This document shows positions 27,088 to 34,297 of a stretch of 64,000 nt of DNA, in pieces. The notes beneath the pieces were generated by a model. That model was not told the origin of the DNA, made no database searches, and saw nothing but the letters and a program-made list of their open reading frames with translations. The position numbers were made by a program, and so were the translations under genes. The DNA comes from Oxalobacteraceae bacterium (lineage in GTDB: Bacteria; Pseudomonadota; Gammaproteobacteria; Burkholderiales; Burkholderiaceae_D): NCBI GenBank assembly GCA_013284265.1, contig JABTBR010000010.1:62001-126000 (forward strand). The letters are read 5' to 3'. How positions within the stretch are numbered: the first letter of the stretch is position 1; each line of letters opens with the position of its first letter.

Positions 27088-27498
27088 ATGGGTCTCATCG
27101 CCGCCGCGATCATGCAGGAACTGCGCACCAGCTTGCAGCTTCGGCAACAGGAACTACAGGCACAGTTGCGCCAACGCCTGCATCAAGCGGATGAACTGGA
27201 GCAGTTGGCGCTATTTAACAATTACACGATCGAAGCCGATCAGGCCGAGGCTAGCCAATTGAGCGACATCGACATGGCCTTGCTTCAGCATGAACTCGCC
27301 GAGCTACGCGCCGTCGACGATGCGCTGGCCCGTCTGGATAGGCATAGTTATGGCAAGTGCAGCGATTGTGGCGACACCATTGCCGTCGCGCGTCTGCGGG
27401 CGCAACCGAGTGCACATTTGTGCCATGCCTGCCAAGCCGCCGCCGAGGGGGCGAACAGCAGCGGCGCAGCCCCCGTTCACGACCAATCCTGCGTCTAA
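27088..27498 (+). CDS. DksA/TraR-family C4 zinc-finger protein
   Basis: A 136-residue cytoplasmic protein. The start is ATG 27088 with GGGAGG upstream; the frame can be read back to a TTG at 27016, but that codon is part of the Fnr box. A long coiled-coil N-terminal region (QLRQQELQAQLRQRLHQ) is followed by YGKCSDCGDTI and LCHACQ, the four zinc cysteines of the DksA/TraR family. Relatives bind the RNA polymerase secondary channel and modulate transcription. The coiled-coil tip lacks a clear DxxDxA motif (here SDIDMAL), so DksA-like activity is uncertain. It shares its Fnr-type promoter with the universal stress gene 16 bases downstream. Confidence 0.85.
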   Translation: MGLIAAAIMQELRTSLQLRQQELQAQLRQRLHQADELEQLALFNNYTIEADQAEASQLSDIDMALLQHELAELRAVDDALARLDRHSYGKCSDCGDTIAVARLRAQPSAHLCHACQAAAEGANSSGAAPVHDQSCV

Positions 27499-27514
27499 GC
27501 CTAAGAGGTACAAA

Positions 27515-28363
27515 ATGTCATACAAAACCATCCTGGTCCTCGCGGACCACAGCCGCGCCGGCGATGGCGCCATTGCCGTGGCGGCCGGACTTGCCATTTC
27601 CCAGCAAGCGCATTTGATCGGCCTGGCCAGTACTGGCATTGCCCGCTATCTGCATCGGACCAGTCTGTTTCCTCCAGGTGTCCCGGTGCAGGTCGATGAT
27701 CTGGGCTATTTCCGGGATCGCGCCGACAAGGAACTGGCCGAGTTCGATACCATCACGCGCCGACTCGGTTTGGCATCCTGCGAAACGCGCCGCATCGACG
27801 AGGAGTTCGACGAGGGATTGGCCTTGCATGGGCGTTATTGCGACCTGATCGTCATCGGCCAGCCCAAGCCGGATCAAGCCGGGCCCAGCCCACAGGAAGG
27901 CTTGCCGCAACACCTGTTGCTGCAGTCGGCCACACCGGTGCTGATCGTGCCCTATGCTGGCAAAGTCGGCCGGACCGACCAGATTGGCCGGCACATCGTG
28001 GTCGCATGGGATGGTGGCATCGAAGCCAGTCGCGCAATCTCGGCCGCGCTGCCGCTACTGCGCCGCGCCGCCAAAGTGACATTGGCCATCTTCAATCCTG
28101 GCGCGGGCTTCCAGGTGCACGGGGATCAGCCCGGCGCCGACATGGCGCTGTATCTCGCCCGCCACGGTATCGTCGTGGAAGTGCGGCGGCAGGACACGCC
28201 CTTCGACGTCGGCAATGAATTGCTGACACTGAGCGCCGATATCGGCGCCGATCTGTTGGTGATGGGGGGATACGGCCATATGCGCTGGCCGGCGATGGTA
28301 CTCGGTGGCACCACCCGGACCATCCTGCAAAGCATGACAGTGCCAGTACTGATGGCGCACTAA
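27515..28363 (+). CDS. Universal stress protein, tandem UspA domains
   Basis: A 282-residue cytoplasmic protein with two UspA domains. Start ATG 27515 has AAGAGG upstream. The first domain begins YKTILVLADHSRAGDGAIAV and the second GRHIVVAWDGGIEASRAI. The second ends with GGYGHMRWPAMVLGGTT, the G-x2-G-x9-G-(G)-T nucleotide-binding pattern, whereas the first domain lacks it. Tandem Usp proteins of this type are commonly induced at low oxygen or in stationary phase. It is second in the Fnr-box operon, after the DksA-like gene, and ends in a hairpin shared with the convergent Usp gene. Confidence 0.9.
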   Translation: MSYKTILVLADHSRAGDGAIAVAAGLAISQQAHLIGLASTGIARYLHRTSLFPPGVPVQVDDLGYFRDRADKELAEFDTITRRLGLASCETRRIDEEFDEGLALHGRYCDLIVIGQPKPDQAGPSPQEGLPQHLLLQSATPVLIVPYAGKVGRTDQIGRHIVVAWDGGIEASRAISAALPLLRRAAKVTLAIFNPGAGFQVHGDQPGADMALYLARHGIVVEVRRQDTPFDVGNELLTLSADIGADLLVMGGYGHMRWPAMVLGGTTRTILQSMTVPVLMAH

Positions 28364-28373
28364 GTCCTGTCTG

Positions 28374-28396
28374 CGCCGGACTGATCCAGTCCGGCG
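28374..28396. terminator. Perfect 10-bp hairpin between convergent Usp genes
   Basis: CGCCGGACTG (28374-28383) pairs with CAGTCCGGCG (28387-28396) over a three-base loop. It fills the gap between the stops of two convergent genes. There is no T-run, so it is probably a bidirectional 3'-end stabiliser or terminator. Confidence 0.7.
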
Positions 28397-28834
28397 TCAG
28401 CGCAATACCAGCACCGGAATCTGGCTGTGCGTCAACACTTTTTGGGCTTCACTTCCCAACAGCAGGCCCTTGACGCCGCGTCCGCCATGCGAAGCCATGC
28501 AGATCAGGTCGCAACCCTGCTCGTGCGCGGCGGCAATGATGGCCTCATAAGGATAATCGCTGATCGGCGCCACTGTGTTGCAAGGCACGTGCAGCGCTGC
28601 GGCGACCTGCTCGATCTCGCTCAGATAGAGCATTGCCCGTTCCCTTCGCAGGCGCAGGTACTCGGCACGCCTGGCCTCGAAGACTTCGGTCTGCTCGTCG
28701 AGCAAGCGGAATTCCGGGATGACATGGATGCCGGTGACGATCGCGCCGCAGCTCCTGGCCAGGGCGATGCAATCACGAACGATGCCAGTCGAAATGGCAT
28801 CTCCATCAGTCGGCAAAAGAATATGGTTGAACAT
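28397..28834 (-). CDS. Universal stress protein, single UspA domain
   Basis: A 145-residue protein starting at ATG 28834 (upstream frame to 29011 is antisense-type noise inside the hemerythrin gene). It begins FNHILLPTDGDAISTGIVRD and ends with a nucleotide-binding segment SHGGRGVKGLLLGSEAQKV and PVLVLR, typical of ATP-binding UspA. It follows the hemerythrin gene by 16 bases and should be on the same transcript. With the divergently placed DksA-Usp operon, the segment forms a compact stress island with an Fnr box on each outer side. Confidence 0.9.
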   Translation of the reverse strand: MFNHILLPTDGDAISTGIVRDCIALARSCGAIVTGIHVIPEFRLLDEQTEVFEARRAEYLRLRRERAMLYLSEIEQVAAALHVPCNTVAPISDYPYEAIIAAAHEQGCDLICMASHGGRGVKGLLLGSEAQKVLTHSQIPVLVLR

Positions 28835-28850
28835 GGGAAGGCCCTGGCGC

Positions 28851-29276
28851 TCAGAGCATGTCACCGGCCAACAAGGGGGCGCCTGGCGCCAGGGCGAATG
28901 CCTTGCCGGATTGTTGCAGGGCAAGGGCCAGGCGCGCGTCCATGCTCGCCATATGCTGTTCAAACCACAGCGTGAGCAGGGCCAACACCTTGCGCGCCGT
29001 GACCTGATCATCCTCCGCCAGGCTATGCAAGGTTGCCAGCGCGCGGGCGTGCTGTTCGCGATGGGACCGCAGGCCCGGAAAGTCTATCTCTTCCATGAGA
29101 TTTTCTTCCTCGCGAAAGTCGAGCTCGATATGCTCGATGAGCTGCGCCATGCCCTGGGTGAAGTCGCGGCCGTGCTGTTCCTGCAGCCACGCGATTTGTT
29201 CGATCAAGGCCTGATGGGCCAGATCCATCGATGGGATACCCAAGGCCATGTGTGGCGTCCAGACAAGATGATTCAT
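28851..29276 (-). CDS. Bacteriohemerythrin-like oxygen-binding protein
   Basis: A 141-residue four-helix protein that should bind a di-iron oxygen centre. The ligand pattern is visible in order: His in MDLAHQALIEQI, His and Glu in IEHIELDFREEENL, HxxxH in SHREQHARAL, and HxxxxD in WFEQHMASMDARL. This matches the hemerythrin consensus. The chain is complete, with a slightly extended C-terminal tail. Hemerythrins store, sense or deliver oxygen, or protect from it. Its promoter region contains a perfect Fnr box about 120 bases upstream, and it is followed by a universal stress gene in the same operon. Confidence 0.9.
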   Translation of the reverse strand: MNHLVWTPHMALGIPSMDLAHQALIEQIAWLQEQHGRDFTQGMAQLIEHIELDFREEENLMEEIDFPGLRSHREQHARALATLHSLAEDDQVTARKVLALLTLWFEQHMASMDARLALALQQSGKAFALAPGAPLLAGDML

Positions 29277-29393
29277 GCTTGCTCCCCCATTACGGTCAAT
29301 AGAAGCAGGCGACGGAACAGGAGGCCATCTGGCCTTGCCGCCGCACTACCACTAAACTGTAGTGGGGAACAGGGGGATTGTCAGCGGAGGAAA

Positions 29394-29407
29394 TTGATGC
29401 AGATCAA
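29394..29407. promoter_or_regulatory. Perfect Fnr/Anr box
   Basis: TTGATGCAGATCAA fits TTGAT-N4-ATCAA completely. It lies 118 bases upstream of the hemerythrin start on the minus strand, with TACAGT near 29360 as a possible -10 on that strand. It also overlaps the start codon of a small plus-strand frame. Confidence 0.75.
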
Positions 29408-29588
29408 GAAATTATTATATTCAACAAGTGCGTACAACGATACCGGCCGGTGGCCGGCAAGCTTGCCCTTGCTTGCAGCAGCGCCTGCTACGAATGGGGC
29501 GGGGCAAGTGCAATCGGGCTATGCCGATCATCAAGCGGGCGCCGGCTTGCCTGACCGGCCCGTTTGCAGGGGCAGGCCAGGCCGGTAA
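29397..29588 (+). CDS. Possible small protein (63 residues)
   Basis: ATG 29397 is preceded by a good GGAGGA site six bases away and opens MQIKKLLYSTSAYNDTGRW, followed by a Gly/Ala/Pro-rich stretch to a TAA at 29586-29588. I recognise no family. The Fnr box covers the start codon, which would be odd for a gene activated by it, and the later codons look like non-coding GC-rich DNA. It may be chance. Confidence 0.25.
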   Translation: MQIKKLLYSTSAYNDTGRWPASLPLLAAAPATNGAGQVQSGYADHQAGAGLPDRPVCRGRPGR

Positions 29589-29592
29589 TATC

Positions 29593-31494
29593 TTAGTAGC
29601 GTACGAAGTCCGCTTCATCCGGTGCGTTCGTGCCCGTTCCCATTCCGCGCGCGGTCGCCAGGCGCGGACGCATTCCCTTCACGGGTTCACGCGGGTTGCC
29701 TCTGAACTTGATATTCGAAGCCAGCGTAAAGAAGCTCATCGTCTGCTGCAGCTCTTCGGCCTGGCCGCTCATCTCCTCGGCAGTCGAAGCGAGCTGCTCT
29801 GAACCGGCGGCGTTCTGCTGGGTGGTCTGGCTGAGCTGGCTGATCGCGGCATTGATCTGGCCCAGTCCGCCCGACTGCTCTTCCGACGCGGCCGTGATTT
29901 CCTGCACCAGATCGGAAGTCTTCTTAATACTCGGCACCATGGCGCCCAGCATCTGCCCGGCCCGCTCGGCCAGTTCCACGCTGCCGCTGGCCACCTGGCC
30001 GATTTCCTGGGCCGCCACTTGGCTGCGTTCGGCCAGCTTGCGCACCTCGGCCGCGACGACGGCGAAGCCCTTGCCGTGCTCGCCGGCGCGGGCCGCTTCG
30101 ATGGCCGCGTTCAAGGCCAGCAGATTGGTCTGGTAGGCGATATCGTCGATGATCAGCACCTTGGCGGCGATCTGCTTCATGGCCGACACCGTCGAGCGCA
30201 CCGCTTCGCCGCCCTCGTTGGCCTCGCCGGCGGCGCGGCTGGCCATGGCGTCGGTCACCTTGGCGTTCTCGGTGTTCTGCGCCACCGAGGCGGTCATCTC
30301 CTCGACCGAGGCCGAGGTTTCCTCGACGTTGGCGGCCTGTTCGCTGGCCGCCTGCGCCAGCGCCTGGGCGGTCGCGCTGACCTGCTCGGAGGCGGCCGCC
30401 AGCGCCTCGGCGTTGTTGTTGACTTCGCTGACCACATGGGCCAGCCTGGCCACGGTATTGTTCGCGTATTCCTTGAGCTGGCCAAACGCGCCTTCATAGG
30501 GCTTGTCGATCGTCTTGCTCAGGTCGCCCTCGGCCATCGCGCCCATGACCCGCACCACATCGGCGATGCTGGCGCCGGTGGTGGTGGCCAGCTGGTTCAG
30601 GCCCTCGCCCAGCTCCTGCTGGAAACCCTGCAAGCCATTCAGATCCACGCGTGCCTCGAAATTGCCGCGATTGGCCGCCGCCACCACGGTGCGCTGGCCA
30701 TCGACCACCTGGCGCAGCTTGGCGATCATTTCGCGGATCGCGAACAGCATGCTGGTGCGGTCGCCTGGCCGGAGCACGATTTCACCGCTCAGGTCGCCGC
30801 GGGCCACGCGTTCCATCAATTCGGCGGCATGGGCCGGTTCGCCGCCCAGGCGCCGCACCAGGTCGCGCGTGATCAGCCAGGCGATGCCGATGGCCGCCAG
30901 CACCGCCACAATGGACAGCGTGATGACGATCTTGCGCGTCTCCGCGTAGGTGTCGTCGGCTTTCTGCGCCTCGTTTTCCATCAACTCGCCTTGCAGCTTG
31001 GCCATCGCGTCGAGCGAGGCGATGTAAGCGTTGTTCGCCTCGGCGAACTCCGTCTTGACGTATTCGATCGCCTTCTTCGTGTCGCTCTTGGCCAGCCCGT
31101 ACAGCACCTCATACTTGGGGGCCAGCGTGAGGCTCTTCGCGCTAATGTCGCGGAACAGCTGCCGTCCTCTCTCGGTCGTGATCATCTTGTCCATCTTGGC
31201 CAGGTCGTCGGCGATCTTGGGCCGGTTCGCCTCGACCAGCCGGCGGAACTTGTCGCGCTCCTCATCGCTGGTGGCCAGCATCATGCTGCGCAGCTGGCGG
31301 CCGTTATCGATGGTGAGCTTGACGGCATCGTTCGCCAGCACCACCTTGGGATAGCGGTCTTCCGTAATCATCTTGACGCCGTCGTTGATGGCGGACAGGC
31401 GCAGGATGCTCACCACCGACAGGATCAGCAGCATCAGCACGACCGCGCCAAAACCGAGACCCAGGCGGGTCGCCACTTTCATATTTGCGAACAT
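29593..31494 (-). CDS. Methyl-accepting chemotaxis protein
   Basis: A 633-residue membrane chemoreceptor. AAGGAG lies directly before two adjacent ATGs (31497, 31494); I chose the second, though ATG 31482 is also possible. The first membrane helix ([20 protein letters not shown]) precedes a four-helix-bundle ligand domain (about 35-190). The second helix is [24 protein letters not shown] follows, with an additional helical linker, then the signalling tip [20 protein letters not shown] inside the MCP domain. The tip is canonical for CheA/CheW contact. There is no C-terminal NWETF-type pentapeptide; the chain ends DFVRY, so CheR/CheB tethering of that type is absent. A perfect TATAAT at 31607-31612 (minus) may be its -10 box. 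Ligand unknown. Confidence 0.93.
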   Translation of the reverse strand: MFANMKVATRLGLGFGAVVLMLLILSVVSILRLSAINDGVKMITEDRYPKVVLANDAVKLTIDNGRQLRSMMLATSDEERDKFRRLVEANRPKIADDLAKMDKMITTERGRQLFRDISAKSLTLAPKYEVLYGLAKSDTKKAIEYVKTEFAEANNAYIASLDAMAKLQGELMENEAQKADDTYAETRKIVITLSIVAVLAAIGIAWLITRDLVRRLGGEPAHAAELMERVARGDLSGEIVLRPGDRTSMLFAIREMIAKLRQVVDGQRTVVAAANRGNFEARVDLNGLQGFQQELGEGLNQLATTTGASIADVVRVMGAMAEGDLSKTIDKPYEGAFGQLKEYANNTVARLAHVVSEVNNNAEALAAASEQVSATAQALAQAASEQAANVEETSASVEEMTASVAQNTENAKVTDAMASRAAGEANEGGEAVRSTVSAMKQIAAKVLIIDDIAYQTNLLALNAAIEAARAGEHGKGFAVVAAEVRKLAERSQVAAQEIGQVASGSVELAERAGQMLGAMVPSIKKTSDLVQEITAASEEQSGGLGQINAAISQLSQTTQQNAAGSEQLASTAEEMSGQAEELQQTMSFFTLASNIKFRGNPREPVKGMRPRLATARGMGTGTNAPDEADFVRY

Positions 31495-31872
31495 CATCTC
31501 TCCTTTGAACAAAGGCTATGACATGCCACCGGTGAGTGGATACTTAAACAGGCTGGATGGCGATGGCTTGGCGCGCCCACTGCGTGGCTGGCCGAATGGC
31601 GTAACAATTATATGCCGCAGTAAATTGCTGGGCCTCAGAAGAATTTTCTTGGAACAAATAAATACCTGAATAAGTGGCCTATCAGCAACTACTTGCGCAG
31701 CTGTCGCGCGCCGGAAATGGCGTCACCAGGGCAACAGCGACTTGCACATTGCCAGCGGCGAGGAGATGCCGTTGTGCGTCCGTGCCGGATGTCGGTCTGC
31801 GCAAAATTACGGCCTGAATAAACTCAGGATACTGGAGAAGTCAAGCTGTCCATGGCCGCCCTGCTGATGCAA
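31495..31872. other. Region upstream of the chemoreceptor
   Basis: About 380 bases without a gene. On the minus strand TATAAT (31607-31612) is a perfect -10 hexamer about 115 bases before the chemoreceptor start; I see no matching -35 box. The right half adjoins the decayed mmsB and may be decayed sequence itself. Confidence 0.45.
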
Positions 31873-32213
31873 TTAATACAGCTGGCGCGCCAGACCGCCC
31901 AGTGGCGTGGCTGCCTGCATGCTCAGGGCGGCCTGCAGGGCCAGTCCCAGATCCTTGAGGATCAGCGCCGAACCGAAGCCGCCGCTATAGCCGCGCGACG
32001 CTGGCGCCGCCTCCATCACACCAAGCCAGGGCTTGTACAGTTCCAGCGCCCAGTTGGGGCCGCCGTGGCCGCGGCGCGGGCACCGGCGCTGGCCAGCGCG
32101 TCCAGCGCGTCCGCCGACAAGTCGTACACCGATAATTGGTAGCCTGCGCGCAGCAGATTGTGCGCCATCGGCGCGCCCATATTGCCCAGTCCGATAGAAG
32201 CGATGTGTTGCAT
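31873..32213 (-). pseudogene. mmsB: 3-hydroxyisobutyrate dehydrogenase, internally deleted
   Basis: ATG 32213 opens MQHIASIGLGNMGAPMAHNL, the dinucleotide-binding start of the 3-hydroxyisobutyrate dehydrogenase family, and continues about 50 residues. The frame then jumps, near 32055, into another frame encoding the true C-terminus: NWALELYKPWLGVMEAAP, YSGGFGSALILKDLGLA, then TPLGGLARQLY and TAA at 31873-31875. Family members have about 295 residues; only about 115 remain. The middle, including the catalytic lysine region, is deleted and the join is out of frame. The enzyme oxidises 3-hydroxyisobutyrate in valine breakdown; this copy cannot work. Confidence 0.85.
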
Positions 32214-32264
32214 AGGAATGTCCAGATTGGTTTGCGTAATCAATTCAGACCGGCCAGCGGATGC

Positions 32265-32694
32265 TCAGTCCATAGCGGAACGAAAGCATTGGGCGATGGT
32301 CTCGGCGGCCAGTCCGTCCAGGTTGGCGGGCTGCCACTGCGGCGCGCTGTCCTTGTCGATCAGCAGCGCACGCACGCCTTCGCAGAAGTCCGGGTGCGCA
32401 CAGCAGCGCACGCACGCCTTCGCAGAAGTCCGGGTGCGCACAGCAGCGCAGCGCCACGCTCAGTTCCAGGCGCAATACCTCGGCCAAACTCAGATGGCGG
32501 GCCCGCTGCTTTGTGGCCCAGGCAAGCGCGGCGGAAAACGGCGCGCCTGCGGCCAATGTCTTCGCCGCGCGCTGCAGCCACGGCGCATTGCCATCGTAGG
32601 CGCGGATGGCGGCCACCACCTCAGCCAGAGAGCGCGATGCCGTCAGATCGCGCGGATGCCGGACGGCGGCACCCATTTGTGGATCGCTCGGCAT
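32265..32694 (-). pseudogene. 3-hydroxyisobutyryl-CoA hydrolase, C-terminal remnant
   Basis: On the minus strand RSLAEVVAAIRAYDGNAPWL and LSLAEVLRLELSVALRCCAH match the C-terminal half of the enoyl-CoA-hydratase-like 3-hydroxyisobutyryl-CoA hydrolase. The true end, IDKDSAPQW ... CFRSAMD with TGA at 32265-32267, is in a different frame. The cause is visible: 40 bases (32361-32400) are exactly duplicated, and 40 is not a multiple of three. The N-terminal catalytic half is missing. The enzyme acts just before mmsB in valine degradation, so the two remnants are one dead operon. Confidence 0.82.
32361..32440. repeat. Exact 40-bp tandem duplication
   Basis: Bases 32361-32400 are repeated without change at 32401-32440, and the first ten bases occur a third time after that. 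Being 40 bases long, the duplication shifts the frame of the hydrolase remnant. Confidence 0.95.
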
Positions 32695-32712
32695 GTCAGC
32701 GCCGGCCCGGCC

Positions 32713-32910
32713 GGCTTTCATGCGCCGAGCAAATCCTTCGCCATCGCCCTCGGTTGCGCCATCTCCCAGGCGCACCGGTTGGTGTACGCCAAGGGACTAG
32801 ACCTGAAGGAGCCCAGCGTTGCCACCGCTATCGGTACCGGTTGCAAAGTCTGCGAGCGAAACGACTGCCAGCAGCGCGCGTTTCCCACGATATTGCGCAA
32901 TTTAGCCTGA
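32713..32910 (+). pseudogene. C-terminal remnant of an XRE/ScfR-type regulator
   Basis: On the plus strand SKSFAIALGCAISQAHRLVY, then IGTGCKVCERNDCQQRAFP ending at TGA 32910, resembles the C-terminal cysteine-rich end of helix-turn-helix regulators of short-chain acyl metabolism (DUF2083 class, C-x2-C-x-R-x-DC). No N-terminal DNA-binding part is present. It is the third broken gene in one kilobase. Confidence 0.6.
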
Positions 32911-33013
32911 TTTGGACCTATTGTTAGACCAGGCCTGTTACAAAGCGTGTATTTTTGTCATTTTCTTTTTGGTATATTTCTAGTGCGCAACACCAACCTT
33001 GTTTGGGGCTGTC

Positions 33014-33631
33014 ATGAAAATACCAACAACAGCAATGACGGGCCTGTTTCTGCTATGTTCCAGCGCTGGCGCCGCGCCGGCGCTACCGGCGTTCTCCGCC
33101 CCGGTGTTTCATTCCGGTTCCGCGAATGGCTGCAGCGCAGACAAAGTCGTCTACGTGCTGGCGCCAGACAACAGCGTCATCTCCATTGAGCGCCGCAATA
33201 ATTATTTGCTCGTCACGCCACGCGACAGCAAAGCCAGAATTAAGGCACTCTGCCGCTTCGATCTGGTGCTGACTCAGCCGCCGCCCGAGGGCGCTATCCT
33301 GCAGATCGACGTGCGCGGCGCCGACAATAAACTCGCCCTTAGCGAACTGGAACTCAAGGTTAGCTTCGGCGCGTCTCACCACAAGGTCTTCTATCCGCGT
33401 GGCCAGGTACTCGATGGCAGCGCAAACGATCGGCGCTTTCAATTGACGGACCTGCCGGCAGACCGAAGCAAGGTCAGGCTGGAAATCGAAGCCAGGGCGC
33501 GCAGCCTGAATGGCAAGGATCTTGTGCAAGTCTCGATCGACACCTTCGATGCCTGCTTTGTCACCATTGACGGCAGCACCGCCTGCACGACGCTCGCACC
33601 GCCACCCGCCGAGCAGCCCGCAACAAAATAA
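33014..33631 (+). CDS. Hypothetical secreted protein
   Basis: A 205-residue protein. I take ATG 33014, which gives a signal peptide (MKIPTTAMTGLFLLCSSAGA). The mature part is beta-rich with cysteines at NGCSADK, KALCRFD, DACFVT and STACTT, likely two disulfides. The pattern of a GC start followed by beta strands and a conserved cysteine is loosely similar to DUF4360 secreted proteins; I am not sure. It starts an operon of three exported proteins: 32 bases then 4 bases separate it from the next two genes. The C-terminus is Pro-rich (LAPPPAEQPATK). Confidence 0.7.
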   Translation: MKIPTTAMTGLFLLCSSAGAAPALPAFSAPVFHSGSANGCSADKVVYVLAPDNSVISIERRNNYLLVTPRDSKARIKALCRFDLVLTQPPPEGAILQIDVRGADNKLALSELELKVSFGASHHKVFYPRGQVLDGSANDRRFQLTDLPADRSKVRLEIEARARSLNGKDLVQVSIDTFDACFVTIDGSTACTTLAPPPAEQPATK

Positions 33632-33663
33632 TCCTGTTTTCGTATTACTTTTGGGAGTGAGCT

Positions 33664-34293
33664 ATGACACGAAGCGGTCTGCGCAGTCTCGTCTGCATAA
33701 GCGCCTTGGGCATTTTGACTGGCTGCGCGAATTCCCGGAATAATTATGCCTTGGGTGTTGGTACGGTTGTGGCCTTGGGCCATACGCCGACCACCAACAT
33801 CGGCCAGACCTATTACCTGGGCGTGTTCGATCCCCGCGAGCAACTGCCGCCTACCATTTACCGGATCAGGGTTCAGGGTCAAGCCAGCGCGCTGTCCACG
33901 ACCGCCTTCGCATCAGGATGGATTCGGGCCGACCTGGTCGATTCGCTCTCAGGCCAGATTTCATTGGACAAGACCCAGGTCAAGACCAGCGAGGATGTCG
34001 CCAACAGGGTTACCCCCGAAGTGGACAGAGGTGCGCTGAACCGCAGGTTGATCATGTTCGGACCGGAAGGCTTTCGCGAAGCGCCCAGGGACCACCGGCT
34101 GGTTGTGGTGATGGGCTCGAATCCAGACGCCTTCTTTAATTCGGTCGACCGAGCGCTGGGCGTCGTTGCCAGCGTGACACAGCCACAAACTACCGAGCCA
34201 AACGTCCCCCGCGAAATATGGGCCGATACCGCACGCATGCGCGAGGAACGTCGCGCCATGCAGACCATGCTGGACTTGACCGGAAAGGACTGA
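33664..34293 (+). CDS. Hypothetical lipoprotein
   Basis: A 209-residue protein with GGGAG just before its ATG. The signal peptide ends in the lipobox LTGC-ANS, so the protein is predicted to be lipid-anchored. The mature region is unremarkable in composition, with TYYLGVFDPREQLPPTIYRI-like beta strands near the N-terminus and a helical C-terminus (ARMREERRAMQTMLDLTG). I recognise no domain. It lies four bases before the large lipoprotein gene and probably partners it. Confidence 0.7.
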   Translation: MTRSGLRSLVCISALGILTGCANSRNNYALGVGTVVALGHTPTTNIGQTYYLGVFDPREQLPPTIYRIRVQGQASALSTTAFASGWIRADLVDSLSGQISLDKTQVKTSEDVANRVTPEVDRGALNRRLIMFGPEGFREAPRDHRLVVVMGSNPDAFFNSVDRALGVVASVTQPQTTEPNVPREIWADTARMREERRAMQTMLDLTGKD

Positions 34294-34297
34294 TGCC

